Shown: positions 8,715 to 17,448, numbered from the stretch's first letter. The stretch: DNA of 64,000 nt from Bradyrhizobium embrapense (GCF_001189235.2 NZ_LFIP02000005.1:248001-312000); one strand, 5' to 3'. A program made the numbers and translations. The notes: generated by a model from the letters alone, not told the origin.

Positions 8715-9248
8715 ATGATCACGCAGCCAGCACCTTTCCCACTTACGGAGCGCAGGACGCTGCGGTCATGGCTGAGCGGCATGATGCGATCATTCGAGCA
8801 CGGCTGCGGTGCCGCCGACGTCACGCGTGCCGACCCCGCGCCTCAGGTGTCGATCCGCGTCGGTATTGGCGCGGAGCTCCCCGTGTTGCCGGTCGCCCCG
8901 CTAGGGCGCGAAGAGCCGCGCGGCGAGGTGGTGGCATTTCCGGTTCATGGCGAGGCCCTGCTGGTCAAGCTCGCGGATGTGCTGCGCCGGCACGTCGCAG
9001 GCCGCGAGCCCGCTGACAACCCGTTGCGGCTGACGATCTCGCGATGCCCGTGGGCCCGCCTGTCGATCGACGCGATGGCCTATGTCGACTATTTGAGCGA
9101 GGTTGAGACCTTTCACGCGGCGATCGAAGCAGGCCCCGACACCAAGGTCATCCTGAAGACGACGGACTTCGACGCGCTTGCCAGCTTCGTGATGCAATAC
9201 GTCAATGACAGGCTGCTCGACCGCGCCTCGGTGGAGGCCGCGCCATGA
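8715..9248 (+). CDS. Unrecognised protein between exbD and tonB
   Basis: 177 residues with no signal peptide or membrane helix, so probably cytoplasmic. The N-terminal 65 residues look disordered. The C-terminal 110 look folded (LRLTISRCPWARLSIDAMAY, FHAAIEAGPDTKVILKTTDF, SFVMQYVNDRL). I do not recognise a family. It overlaps the downstream tonB by ATGA, so it is translated as part of the ExbBD-TonB operon and may be an accessory or regulatory component of it. Confidence 0.75.
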   Translation: MITQPAPFPLTERRTLRSWLSGMMRSFEHGCGAADVTRADPAPQVSIRVGIGAELPVLPVAPLGREEPRGEVVAFPVHGEALLVKLADVLRRHVAGREPADNPLRLTISRCPWARLSIDAMAYVDYLSEVETFHAAIEAGPDTKVILKTTDFDALASFVMQYVNDRLLDRASVEAAP

Positions 9249-10054
9249 ACGCGCCGATGCGGGACCAGAACGCGCGTGCCGCGCCGCCGGCCGACGATCA
9301 CGATGTTGCCGTCCCGCCCGCAACAGTCGCGGCGCCGGCGAAGGCCGCCCGCAACACGGCCGCCCGAAAGGGCGAGCGCAGTGCACTGCTGCGTTACGGC
9401 GCGGTGGTGGCGGTGGTCGCGCTGTTCCTTGGCGGCCTCGCCTATTTCTTTCTCGGTCATGACGACCTGCCGCCGCCGCGTCAGGTGCGCGATCTCACCA
9501 TCGTCAATGTGACGCTGCCGCCGCCACCTCCGCCTCCGCCGCCACAGCCGCAGCCCGAGCAGAAGATGATCGAGCAGCCCAAGATGGCGGAGCCCGAGTT
9601 CAAGGAAGAGAAGCCGGTCGACAAGCCAAAGGACGAGCCGGCCAAGGACGCCAAGAACGACGAGCCGCCCGGTCCGCTGTCGCTTGATGCCAAGCCGACG
9701 GGACCCGGCGATCTGTTCAATCTCGGCGGCAAGCCCGGCGGCAGCCCGTATGGCGGAGGCGGCGGAGGTGGCAGCCGCTGGGGTTGGTACACCACGATCA
9801 TCACCTCGCAGGTCGAGGCGGCAATCCGCGCCAATCCGAAGACCCGCAACATGGCGACGCAGATCCAGGTGCGGCTGTGGGTGGATGGCTCCGGCCACGT
9901 CACCCGCGTCGTCCTCACGCCGTCATCAGGCAATCCGGAGATCGATGCCGCGCTTCGCAACGAGGTGATCGGCAGCCTGACGCTGCGCGAACCGCCGCCC
10001 AAGGACATGCCGATGCCGGTGGTCACGCGCGTCACCGCGCGACGGCCGAGCTGA
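9245..10054 (+). CDS. Energy transducer TonB (second copy)
   Basis: 269 residues. A long N-terminal cytoplasmic tail (about 50 residues) precedes a membrane anchor near residues 52-75 (YGAVVAVVALFLGGLAYFFL). A periplasmic Pro-rich run (PPPPPPPPQPQPEQ), a Lys/Glu/Pro stretch and a Gly-rich loop follow. The TonB C-terminal domain (about 180-269) includes SSGNPEIDAALRNEVIGSL and ends MPVVTRVTARRPS. Overlap with the upstream gene and closeness to exbB/exbD mark it as the transducer of this complex. Its natural outer-membrane target may be the TpsB pore or the porin that flank it (inference). Confidence 0.9.
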   Translation: MNAPMRDQNARAAPPADDHDVAVPPATVAAPAKAARNTAARKGERSALLRYGAVVAVVALFLGGLAYFFLGHDDLPPPRQVRDLTIVNVTLPPPPPPPPPQPQPEQKMIEQPKMAEPEFKEEKPVDKPKDEPAKDAKNDEPPGPLSLDAKPTGPGDLFNLGGKPGGSPYGGGGGGGSRWGWYTTIITSQVEAAIRANPKTRNMATQIQVRLWVDGSGHVTRVVLTPSSGNPEIDAALRNEVIGSLTLREPPPKDMPMPVVTRVTARRPS

Positions 10055-10115
10055 CGAGACCAACTGACGAACGACCAACCTCGAATTCAATGTGCGAGTG
10101 AGAACTGGGGGACTG

Positions 10116-11984
10116 ATGTTTAAGAAACGAGCTCACGCAGAATGGCGCGCGTTGCCGCTTGCGGTGTCGCTGAGCGCGCTCGCCTGCGCAACGCCGGCCG
10201 TGGGCCAGACTGCGGACCAGGCCGCCGACCAGGCGCCCGCCGCCGCGGCGAAGCGGACCGATGCCAAGAAGCCGAAGGTGTCGAGCACCAAGCCGACATC
10301 GTCGAATGCCACCGTCAATCTCGTCAATCTTCTGGTGCAGCAGGGCGTCCTCAAGGAGGACCAGGCCCAGGCGCTGATCAAGCAGGCCGAGGACGAGGCC
10401 TATGTCTCCCGCCAGGCCGCCAAGGACGCCACGACCAAGGCCGACGACGCCACCAGGGCCGCGACGGCCGCCGCCGCGGCCGCGCAGCCGCCCGGCACCA
10501 GGCACGTCACCTACGTTCCCGAAGTCGTCAAAAAACAGTTGCGGGAAGAGATCAAGCAGGAGGTGATGGCCAAGGCGCAGAAGGAAAACTGGGCGTCTCC
10601 CGGAACCTACCCGGAATGGGCGCAGCGCATCCGCTTCTACGGCGATGCGCGCGTGCGCTATCAGGGCAACTACTTCCCGACCGGCAACGACCAGGCCGAC
10701 GCCATCAACTTCAACGCGATCAATACCGGTTCGCCGTACGACCTTTCGAACATCACGAATCCTTACGGCGCGCCCACCTATGATGCTACGCAGGACCGTA
10801 ACCAGTTCCGGATTCGCGGCCGGCTCGGCATGGAAGCGGATCTGCTCTACGGGTTCACGGCCGGCTTGCGCATCGCGACCGGCGAGAATAACTCGCCGGT
10901 ATCGACTAACCAGACGCTTGGCACCACCGGGGGCAATTTCTCGAAATATGGCGTCTGGCTGGATCGCGGCTACATCAACTGGCAGGGCTGGAACGGCGAT
11001 TTGAGCCTGTCCGCAGGCCGGTTCGACAATCCGTTCTGGTCGCCGACCGACCTGGTCTGGTACCGCGAGCTCGGCTTCGACGGCTTCGCGGTGCAGGCCA
11101 AGCACGAGGTGTGGGAGGGCTTCACGCCGTTCGCGGTGGGCGGCGCATTCCCGATCTACAACACCGATTTCAATGCCGGAATCAATCTGACGAATCCGCC
11201 GACCAAGTTCGCGAGCCACGACAAGTGGCTGTTCGGGGGCCAGGTCGGCTTCAATGCGCGATTCAGTCCGGAATACGCATTCCGGTTCGGTGTCGCCTTC
11301 TACGACTTCGACAATGTACAGGGGCAGCTCTCCAGTCCGTGCATCGTCGAGCTGTCAGGCGATGTTTGCGATACTGACCTGACCCGACCGTCCTTCGCGC
11401 AGAAGGGAAACAGCTATTTCGCGCTGCGTAACATCATCCCCGATCCCCCTGGCACGGGCAACAATGGCGGCACCAGCTTCAAGTACCAGTATTTCGGACT
11501 GGTCAGCCAGTATCGCCCGGTGGTGGTCAGCGGACAGCTCGATCTCGGACACTTCCATCCGACCCACATCGTGCTCGATGGCGAATACGTCAACAACACC
11601 GCGTTCAGCCGTTCCCTCATGAACGCCGCGGCGATGAACAACCGCGGGCCTAGCCCCGATGGCGGCAACACGCCCGGTCCGTTCAACGGCGGCAATCAGG
11701 GCTGGCTCGGCCGCGTCACCGTCGGCGACAGGGAAATCAAGCATCTCTGGGATTGGAACGTCCACGCCGGCTACAAATACCTCGAATCGGATGCCACCAT
11801 CGATGCCTTCGCGGACTCCGACTTCGGCCTCGGCGGCACCAACCTCAAGGGCTATTTCGTCGGCGGCAATGTTGGTCTTGGCGAGAATGTCTGGGCGACC
11901 TTGCGCTGGATGAGCGCCAACAGCATCGCCGGCGTGCCCTATGCCGTAGACGTCCTGCAAGTCGACCTCAACGCGAAGTTCTGA
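10116..11984 (+). CDS. Putative outer-membrane porin with N-terminal coiled coil
   Basis: About 622 residues from ATG 10116, which has GGGGGACTG just upstream. The in-frame GTG at 10092 is less likely. A signal peptide is followed by an Ala/Lys-rich segment and a helical part (VNLLVQQGVLKEDQAQALIK, then KQLREEIKQEVMAKAQKE), as in anchored porins. The rest is beta-rich barrel (IRFYGDARVRYQGNYF, QFRIRGRLGMEADLLYGFTA, KYGVWLDRGYINWQGWNGDL), ending VDVLQVDLNAKF with a terminal Phe. This fits the putative porin family seen in other TonB/ExbBD/TpsB clusters. The substrate is unknown. The coiled-coil gene starts two bases after its stop. Confidence 0.83.
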   Translation: MFKKRAHAEWRALPLAVSLSALACATPAVGQTADQAADQAPAAAAKRTDAKKPKVSSTKPTSSNATVNLVNLLVQQGVLKEDQAQALIKQAEDEAYVSRQAAKDATTKADDATRAATAAAAAAQPPGTRHVTYVPEVVKKQLREEIKQEVMAKAQKENWASPGTYPEWAQRIRFYGDARVRYQGNYFPTGNDQADAINFNAINTGSPYDLSNITNPYGAPTYDATQDRNQFRIRGRLGMEADLLYGFTAGLRIATGENNSPVSTNQTLGTTGGNFSKYGVWLDRGYINWQGWNGDLSLSAGRFDNPFWSPTDLVWYRELGFDGFAVQAKHEVWEGFTPFAVGGAFPIYNTDFNAGINLTNPPTKFASHDKWLFGGQVGFNARFSPEYAFRFGVAFYDFDNVQGQLSSPCIVELSGDVCDTDLTRPSFAQKGNSYFALRNIIPDPPGTGNNGGTSFKYQYFGLVSQYRPVVVSGQLDLGHFHPTHIVLDGEYVNNTAFSRSLMNAAAMNNRGPSPDGGNTPGPFNGGNQGWLGRVTVGDREIKHLWDWNVHAGYKYLESDATIDAFADSDFGLGGTNLKGYFVGGNVGLGENVWATLRWMSANSIAGVPYAVDVLQVDLNAKF

Positions 11985-11986
11985 TC

Positions 11987-12580
11987 ATGCGCATCGCACT
12001 CTTCGTCCTGATGATGGTGATCGGAGCATTGAGCTCCGGCACCGCATTTGCCCAGTCCGAGACCGACCGCCTGCGCGAGGCACTGCGCAGCGCGACGGCG
12101 CAGACCCGTGCGCTGGAAGACCAGCGCACGGCGCTGCAGGCAAAAGTGGCCGACGCCGATCGCGAAAAGGCGGCGGCCAAGAAGGAGGTCGACGACCTCA
12201 AGGCACAGCTGAAGAAAGCCGACAAGGAACATCGCGACGCCGTCGACGAGTTCAATCAGCGGCTCGCCGAACGCGACGATACGTTGGAGAAGTGGAAGTC
12301 GGCGTATGAGGAGGCAGCCACCGTTGCCCGCACCAAGGACGCCGAGCGTGCCAAGTTCGAAGGCGAGGCAACAGCGTACAAGGCAAGCACCAAGAGCTGC
12401 GTCGCCAAGAACGCCCAGCTGGTCAAGGCCGGCAAGGAGATGGTGCAGCGCTACAAGGACCTGACCATCGGCGAGATCGTGGTCTCGCGCGAACCGATGA
12501 TCCAGCAGCGCCGGGTCGAAATCCAGAACCAGCTGCAGGAAAGCACCGACAAGTTCCTCGATCAGAAGGTGAATCCATGA
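11987..12580 (+). CDS. Secreted coiled-coil protein of unknown function
   Basis: 197 residues with a clear signal peptide (MRIALFVLMMVIGALSSGTA, cleavage near AFAQ). Residues about 22-150 are almost entirely heptad-like coiled coil (RLREALRSATAQTRALEDQR, KKEVDDLKAQLKKADKEHRD). A short C-terminal part with one Cys follows (SCVAKNAQLVKAGKEMVQRY). It is periplasmic and probably oligomeric. It sits two bases after the porin gene and overlaps the downstream isomerase gene, so it is a part of this envelope system rather than a stray gene. Confidence 0.8.
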   Translation: MRIALFVLMMVIGALSSGTAFAQSETDRLREALRSATAQTRALEDQRTALQAKVADADREKAAAKKEVDDLKAQLKKADKEHRDAVDEFNQRLAERDDTLEKWKSAYEEAATVARTKDAERAKFEGEATAYKASTKSCVAKNAQLVKAGKEMVQRYKDLTIGEIVVSREPMIQQRRVEIQNQLQESTDKFLDQKVNP

Positions 12581-13629
12581 CGACCGCCCTCATTATGAAG
12601 CCGCTCCGGTCGATCGGTCTCGCCGCCGCCGTCGCCACGTTCGTTGCGCCGCTCGATGCCTCGGCGCAGACCCAGACGCAGGCTCCCGCGCCACGGACGG
12701 TGCAGGCTCCGGTCAGGAAGCCGCAGCCACAGCCCGCGGCGCAGGCCCAGGCCGCCGCCACGCCCGCACCGGCTCCCGTCGCGGCCGCGCCGAAACCGGC
12801 CACCGCGCCCGAGAACGTCATCGCGCGGGTCGGCGACACCAACGTCTCGGCCGATGATCTTCGCAGCTATGTCGCAGCCCTTGCCCCGCGCGAGCAGGCT
12901 GCGCTGGCCAAAGATCCGGCCATGCTCAGCCAGGCGGTCCGGCTGCTGCTCGCCAACCGCCTCGTGCTGCAGGAAGCGGTGGCGAAGAAGTGGGACCAGC
13001 AACCCGCCGTCGCCGCGCAGCTCGAACGGGCGCGCGAGGGCGCGGTGGTCGAGCTCTATTTGCAATCGGTGTCGACGCCGCCCGCGAACTTTCCGAGCGA
13101 AGATGATTTGCAGAAGGTCTATGAGGCCAATCGCGCCGCATTCCTGATGCCGCGCCAATTCCAGCTTGCGCAGATCTTCGTCGCCGCTCCGAAAGAGGGC
13201 GACAAGGCCGCCGAGGACAGGGCGAAGCAGGAGCTCGACGACGTGCAGCGCAAGCTGAAGGCGCCGGGAGCCGACTTCGCGGCGATCGCGCGCGGCGACA
13301 ACAACGCCGCCAAGGATGCCGGCGACCTCGGCTGGGTTGCCGAGAACCAGATCCGTCCGGAGATCCGCAGCCAAGTGATGGGGCTCGCCAAGAACAGCGT
13401 GTCCGAGCCGATCAAGCTCGACGACGGCTGGCACATCATCAAGCTGATCGACACCAAGGCGTCCTATACCCGCACCCTGCCGGAAGTGCGCGACCAGCTG
13501 GTGCAGCAGATCCGCTCCGAGCGGTCGAACATGATGCGGCGGGCTTACCTCGCCGAGCTGCTGAAGCAGCATCCCCCCGTCCTCAACGAGCTTGCACTGT
13601 CGAGCCTGCTCGACGCGTCGAAGAAGTAA
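12577..13629 (+). CDS. Periplasmic parvulin-type peptidylprolyl isomerase
   Basis: 350 residues. A signal peptide and a Pro/Gln/Ala-rich linker precede a SurA-like chaperone helix region (about 80-180, RVGDTNVSADDLRSYVAALA). A parvulin domain follows (about 185-300: MPRQFQLAQIFVAA, then AKDAGDLGWVAENQIRPEIR and SVSEPIKLDDGWHIIKLID). Such proteins help fold outer-membrane barrels. Here the natural clients are the TpsB pore and the porin of the same operon (inference). The start overlaps the coiled-coil gene by ATGA. Confidence 0.88.
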   Translation: MTTALIMKPLRSIGLAAAVATFVAPLDASAQTQTQAPAPRTVQAPVRKPQPQPAAQAQAAATPAPAPVAAAPKPATAPENVIARVGDTNVSADDLRSYVAALAPREQAALAKDPAMLSQAVRLLLANRLVLQEAVAKKWDQQPAVAAQLERAREGAVVELYLQSVSTPPANFPSEDDLQKVYEANRAAFLMPRQFQLAQIFVAAPKEGDKAAEDRAKQELDDVQRKLKAPGADFAAIARGDNNAAKDAGDLGWVAENQIRPEIRSQVMGLAKNSVSEPIKLDDGWHIIKLIDTKASYTRTLPEVRDQLVQQIRSERSNMMRRAYLAELLKQHPPVLNELALSSLLDASKK

Positions 13630-13642
13630 TACGGAGATAAAG

Positions 13643-14170
13643 ATGTCCGAGATCATCACCAAGCTCACCATCGAAGGATTGCGCGACAGCTTCCAGAATG
13701 TCGGCTATCGCGTCGAAACGCTGACCGATCCGGTTGCCAACACGACCTATCTGCGCTCGGCGACCGCGGGGCTCGGCTTCGAGATCCGGCCGGGAAACCA
13801 GCTCGTCGGCGAGGAACAGAGTTTTATCGACGCCATGCTGGTCACCACGCTCCAGGTGCAGGGCGAGCTGCCGCTCGACCTCGTCAATCGCTGGAACACG
13901 ACGCGGCGGTTCGGACGGTTGCAGTTCAGCCAACCGTTCCTGATGTTCTGCCTCGACGTCTCCGTGGCCGGCGGCGTGGCGCCGAACTTTGTGCGGGCGC
14001 AGATCGAGGTCTGGGACCGGCTGGTTCAGGAGCTGATCGCCTATCTGCGCGAGGAGCTGCCGAAGATCGTCGCCCGGAATGGCGCGGCGGCTGCCCCGCA
14101 GCCGAGCGCGCCGGCTCAGCCGGCGCATGAGCACGCCGCGGAAGCGGGATCGGTTCCCACCATCCAGTAG
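13643..14170 (+). CDS. YbjN-domain protein
   Basis: 175 residues from ATG 13643, with GGAGAT upstream. The fold resembles YbjN/type III secretion chaperone-like proteins: an N-terminal helix (LTIEGLRDSFQNVGYRVETL), then beta strands (LGFEIRPGNQLVGEE, SFIDAMLVTTLQVQG) and helices (LDLVNRWNTTRRFGRLQFSQ, WDRLVQELIAYLREELPKIV). The C-terminal tail is Ala/Pro-rich and probably disordered. No signal peptide is visible. It is 13 bases downstream of the isomerase gene and probably ends the core operon; its exact role is unknown. Confidence 0.78.
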   Translation: MSEIITKLTIEGLRDSFQNVGYRVETLTDPVANTTYLRSATAGLGFEIRPGNQLVGEEQSFIDAMLVTTLQVQGELPLDLVNRWNTTRRFGRLQFSQPFLMFCLDVSVAGGVAPNFVRAQIEVWDRLVQELIAYLREELPKIVARNGAAAAPQPSAPAQPAHEHAAEAGSVPTIQ

Positions 14171-14230
14171 GCCGCGCGCACGGGCGAGCATCAGGACCGC
14201 AACCGATCCATGTGTGACGGTGTCTTCACG

Positions 14231-15100
14231 ATGAAGGCGAGCTGCTTCAGCCGATGGCGGAAGCAGCTCGATCCTGCGCGTCGATGGGGCGGTGGTATCG
14301 CTGTTGGCGGTCTTGTGCTCGCGCTTTGCCTCGTCCAGCCCGTCCATGCCGAGGGACAGACGCCGGCGCCGACATTCAGCACGCGTTTTGCTGCTGTCGA
14401 GTCGGTCGAACCTTCAGTCGACGCCACGGCAAAGCCGGCCGAGGCGACGAGCAAGCCGGCTGCGCCGGCCAAAGATGCGTTGAAGGACGGCGGCGGGAGA
14501 GCCCTCCCGCCTTCGCCGGTGAGCCAGCCCGCGGTGTCGGACGCGCGCATGCGCTATCGGGCGCTGATCGAGAAGGAGGCGGCTGGAAGCGGGCTCGCGC
14601 CCGAGATCGCCGAGGCGGTGATGGGCGTGGAGAGCGGCTACAATCCCGACGTGATCGGCGGCGTCGGCGAGATCGGGCTGATGCAGCTGCTGCCGTCGAC
14701 CGCGCGGATGCTCGGCTTCTCCGGTTCGCTTGCCGAACTCGCGATTCCCGAGAACAATATTCACTTCGGTGTCATGTATCTTGCGCAGGCGTGGCGCCTT
14801 GCCGGCGGCGACCTGTGCACCGCAGTCATGAAGTACCGCGCAGGCCATGGCGAGACCCGCTTCTCCTATCTGTCGGTGAATTATTGCGTGGCAGTGCGCG
14901 CCCGGCTGTTTGCCCGCGGCTTTCGGGTGACGGGAACCGTCCCGGTCGCGACCTTCGGCGAACCGGGCCGTGCCGGTGGTGGTGGCGGCGGCTGTGGCCG
15001 CAAATGCCTCGGCGGCGGTGGACGCATCGGCCGCGTCGATCTGGTCGCGCTCAACACGCGGCTCAACGCACTTGTGATCCAGGCCCGGGGAGGGAAATAG
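14231..15100 (+). CDS. Lytic transglycosylase (SLT domain)
   Basis: About 289 residues from ATG 14231; an in-frame ATG at 14210 is also possible. An N-terminal membrane or signal segment (GGGIAVGGLVLALCLVQPVH) and a low-complexity spacer lead to the SLT domain. It contains LAPEIAEAVMGVESGYNPDV with the catalytic Glu (in VES), GEIGLMQLLPSTARMLGF, NIHFGVMYLAQAWRLAGGDL, and a late KYRAGHGE segment. These enzymes cut the glycan backbone of peptidoglycan. The C-terminus has a Gly/Cys-rich tail. Sixty bases after the YbjN gene, it could open the cell wall for assembly of the envelope machine (inference). Confidence 0.88.
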   Translation: MKASCFSRWRKQLDPARRWGGGIAVGGLVLALCLVQPVHAEGQTPAPTFSTRFAAVESVEPSVDATAKPAEATSKPAAPAKDALKDGGGRALPPSPVSQPAVSDARMRYRALIEKEAAGSGLAPEIAEAVMGVESGYNPDVIGGVGEIGLMQLLPSTARMLGFSGSLAELAIPENNIHFGVMYLAQAWRLAGGDLCTAVMKYRAGHGETRFSYLSVNYCVAVRARLFARGFRVTGTVPVATFGEPGRAGGGGGGCGRKCLGGGGRIGRVDLVALNTRLNALVIQARGGK

Positions 15101-15207
15101 CAAGGCCGCGCCTCTCGCGTTCTTCGTTGCCTTGATATCCTCGCTTGATATCTGCCCTTGGCTTCCTATCGTTTCAAACAGTTCTGGTTCTGCAAGGAGC
15201 AGCACCG

Positions 15208-15666
15208 ATGAAAGTGATGATGTTGGCGGTCGCCGTTGCCGGATTGTCGGCGATGCAGGCACAGGCGCAAACGCAGACGCAGACGCAGCAGCGCACGCCG
15301 CTGCCGGAAATTGTCGTCGGCACACCGCCGTCGGCGCTCAACCTTAACCGCGACACCAGCGTCGGCACACCGCCGTCCACGCTCAACCTCAACCGCGACA
15401 CCAGTGGCGGCACCGGCGGGGCTGCGGCAAGAGGCAGCGGGGGCTGCGGCGATGCGGCCTCGCTTGGCTGTATCAATGAGCGGTTGAAGAAACAGGTCGA
15501 TCAGGTCAATCCGCCCGTGACCAACACGCCGCCGATCGACGCCAAATCGCAGGATCTCAAGGTGGGCGTGGTCAACATCCCGGCTGTGCGGCAGCAATAT
15601 GGCCGCAACTTCGGGGTCTCGGCGTTTCCCTATCGCCCGCCAGCGCCGGTCTTCAGCCATCGATGA
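15208..15666 (+). CDS. Small secreted protein with a duplicated 15-residue unit
   Basis: 152 residues from ATG 15208, with AAGGAG upstream. A signal peptide (MKVMMLAVAVAGLSAMQAQA) is followed by a Gln/Thr-rich run and two tandem copies of a VGTPPS-x-LNLNRDTS unit. A Gly/Ala-rich segment and two Cys (GGCGDAASLGC) come next, then a C-terminal stretch ending FPYRPPAPVFSHR. No family is recognised. The composition suggests a periplasmic or surface-exposed disordered protein. Confidence 0.7.
   Translation: MKVMMLAVAVAGLSAMQAQAQTQTQTQQRTPLPEIVVGTPPSALNLNRDTSVGTPPSTLNLNRDTSGGTGGAAARGSGGCGDAASLGCINERLKKQVDQVNPPVTNTPPIDAKSQDLKVGVVNIPAVRQQYGRNFGVSAFPYRPPAPVFSHR
15316..15405 (+). repeat. Two tandem 45-bp copies inside a coding sequence
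   Basis: Copies at 15316-15360 and 15361-15405 differ at only a few bases and keep the reading frame. Each encodes one 15-residue VGTPPS...NRDTS unit (the second copy runs into the following Gly-rich part). Recent duplication or slippage would explain it. Confidence 0.85.
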
Positions 15667-15763
15667 TATGCGCGGAGACGTCTGTTTCGCACAGATCGTG
15701 ACGCCGTCACATTTCTGACGATGGGCATATGGAAAATAGAGAGAGCAACGGTTTGCTGATTCC

Positions 15764-15955
15764 ATGCGAAAATCTGACGTGACGTGCCCCCATTGCCAGG
15801 CCGGCTATCGCCGGATCGAATTGACGTCGAAGGGCGGCATCGCCGGCGAGTTTAGATGCCTGGTGTGTGACCAGTTGATCGAGCTGATGGACGGTTCGAC
15901 CGATGTCGCCTTTCGGCTGACCGTGCAGCCGGGCAAGACGTCCTACGCGTATTAG
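15764..15955 (+). CDS. Small zinc-ribbon protein
   Basis: 63 residues with two Cys pairs: CPHC at residues 8-11 and CLVC at about 32-35. These are spaced like a zinc ribbon or rubredoxin-like knuckle. There is no membrane or signal segment. It stands alone between the secreted protein gene and the convergent AraC gene. The function is unknown; it could bind nucleic acid or metal. Confidence 0.7.
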   Translation: MRKSDVTCPHCQAGYRRIELTSKGGIAGEFRCLVCDQLIELMDGSTDVAFRLTVQPGKTSYAY

Positions 15956-16001
15956 CGCGGTCGTCCGCGCAAGCGAGGCGGCCAACGGTCGCCGTCTGCA
16001 A

Positions 16002-17042
16002 TCATTCGCCGCGGATCTCGCTCGGGGCCTTGTTGGTCCAGCGGTGGAACGCGCGCCTGAAGTTTGCGGCATCGCTGAAGCCGAGCGCCAATGCGATGTC
16101 GTCATTGGCCAGCGTCGTGCTGCGGAGATATTTCAGCGCAATCTGGGTCCGCAGTTCGTCGTGCAGCGCGCGAAAGGAAAAGCCCTGCTGACGAAGCTGG
16201 CGGCGCAACGACCGGTCGTTCACGCCGAGCAGCTTTGCGATCGCTTCGAAGGTCGGGGGATTGGCGATGTCGCGAAGCAGGATGGCGCGGATCTTTCCGG
16301 CAATGCCGGTCCGCAATCTCAAGTCGCCGAGCAAGTCGTCGCAGAGGGCGACGATGGTCGGATAGGTCGTCTTGTTGCCGAGATCCGCTCTCCGGTCCAG
16401 CAATTGCGCCTTGAAGACGATCTGGTTGGCCGGCTGACCGAAGCGCACCGGGCATCCGACATGATCGAGTGGAAGATCGAAGTCCTGTGCCTGCGGGTAG
16501 GCGAGCGTGATTTCAGAGGGAGCGAAGCTTGGTCCCATGATGTCGCGCATCAGCGAAATGTGGATGCCGATCTGCATCTCGGCGACGAACCGGTAGAGCG
16601 CGGAATCGGCAAGTGCATGCAGATTGGGCTCGATGATCCATCTCGCAGAGACCTTGTCCTCGCTGAATTCGATCGTCGCCAGCGGCGCGGCGAGCGCGTG
16701 ATAGCGCATCGCAAATTCCATGGCCTTGCGAAAGTCCGGGCAGCACAGCAACGCATAGCCATACATTCCGTAGGTCGAGACGTGGATCGATGCGCCGATG
16801 CGATAGGGCAAATGACGGTCGGTCGACAGGCGCAGCGCGTTTTGACAAACCGTCATCAGCTGCGTCAGCGAAATCCGCGCCTGCGGTGAGTGGACGTCGG
16901 CCAGCGGAATGCGCGTGTCGCGCAGGATGGCGTCGGCCGGGACGCCGGCGCCGGCCAGCATGTCGAAGACGGCGCCGAGCTTGGTGGTCTCATAGACCTG
17001 GTCGCCAGTGCCGACGGTCAGGATGTCGTTGCGGGAGCCCAC
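16002..17042 (-). CDS. AraC-family regulator with arabinose-binding-type N-terminal domain
   Basis: About 346 residues if GTG 17042 is used; the frame stays open to TTG 17180, so the start is uncertain. The N-terminal sensing domain (about 15-210: YETTKLGAVFDMLAGAGVPA, PYRIGASIHVSTYGMYGYAL) matches the Arabinose_bd type. Some members of this family control fatty-acid or alkane genes. The C-terminal AraC domain (about 255-345) has FEAIAKLLGVNDRSLRRQLR and DDIALALGFSDAANFRRAFH. It is divergent from the acyl-CoA ligase and PHA genes, which are its likely targets. Confidence 0.88.
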   Translation of the reverse strand: MGSRNDILTVGTGDQVYETTKLGAVFDMLAGAGVPADAILRDTRIPLADVHSPQARISLTQLMTVCQNALRLSTDRHLPYRIGASIHVSTYGMYGYALLCCPDFRKAMEFAMRYHALAAPLATIEFSEDKVSARWIIEPNLHALADSALYRFVAEMQIGIHISLMRDIMGPSFAPSEITLAYPQAQDFDLPLDHVGCPVRFGQPANQIVFKAQLLDRRADLGNKTTYPTIVALCDDLLGDLRLRTGIAGKIRAILLRDIANPPTFEAIAKLLGVNDRSLRRQLRQQGFSFRALHDELRTQIALKYLRSTTLANDDIALALGFSDAANFRRAFHRWTNKAPSEIRGE

Positions 17043-17175
17043 CGGCCTCTTCAGTCGCGTGGTTGGTTGCAAGGTGAACCAGCCCTTCCTTCGGTCGAAA
17101 AGCAGTGCGCCGCAAACCCGGCCCGAGTGGATTTCCGCTTGCGAGCCCTTCGAACATAGTCGGTTCGCGCCATAA

Positions 17176-17240
17176 CCCAAGAGTTATCAAGATTTATCAA
17201 TGGGTCTCTCTTGGGGCCCTCTTGCTGCGCAGCAGCAAGA
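17176..17240. promoter_or_regulatory. Candidate operator region for the AraC regulator
   Basis: Three structures crowd into 65 bases. Arms CCCAAGAG (17176-17183) and CTCTTGGG (17208-17215) are an inverted pair. Between them, TTATCAA occurs twice (17184-17190 and 17194-17200) with a 10-base period, the one-helical-turn direct-repeat layout AraC proteins often bind. Just after is a perfect 9-3-9 palindrome (17220-17240, TCTTGCTGC/GCAGCAAGA). Binding is inferred, not shown. Confidence 0.5.
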
Positions 17241-17448
17241 CCGCCGCCATTGATGAGCGCGCCTTGTCCGGTTGAGACCCCGCCGATGTCCGTTTCGGAC
17301 CTTCACAAATCTCGGGCGCCACGCGAGGCTTGGTCGTAATGTCACGCGGTCGGACCGTCGCGACATGAGGACGGCAGGCCACGCGATCCGCTCGCTCAGA
17401 ACTGCGGACGCAACGGTCGGAGGAGATGCCAGGTCGAGGGAGGCTTCC

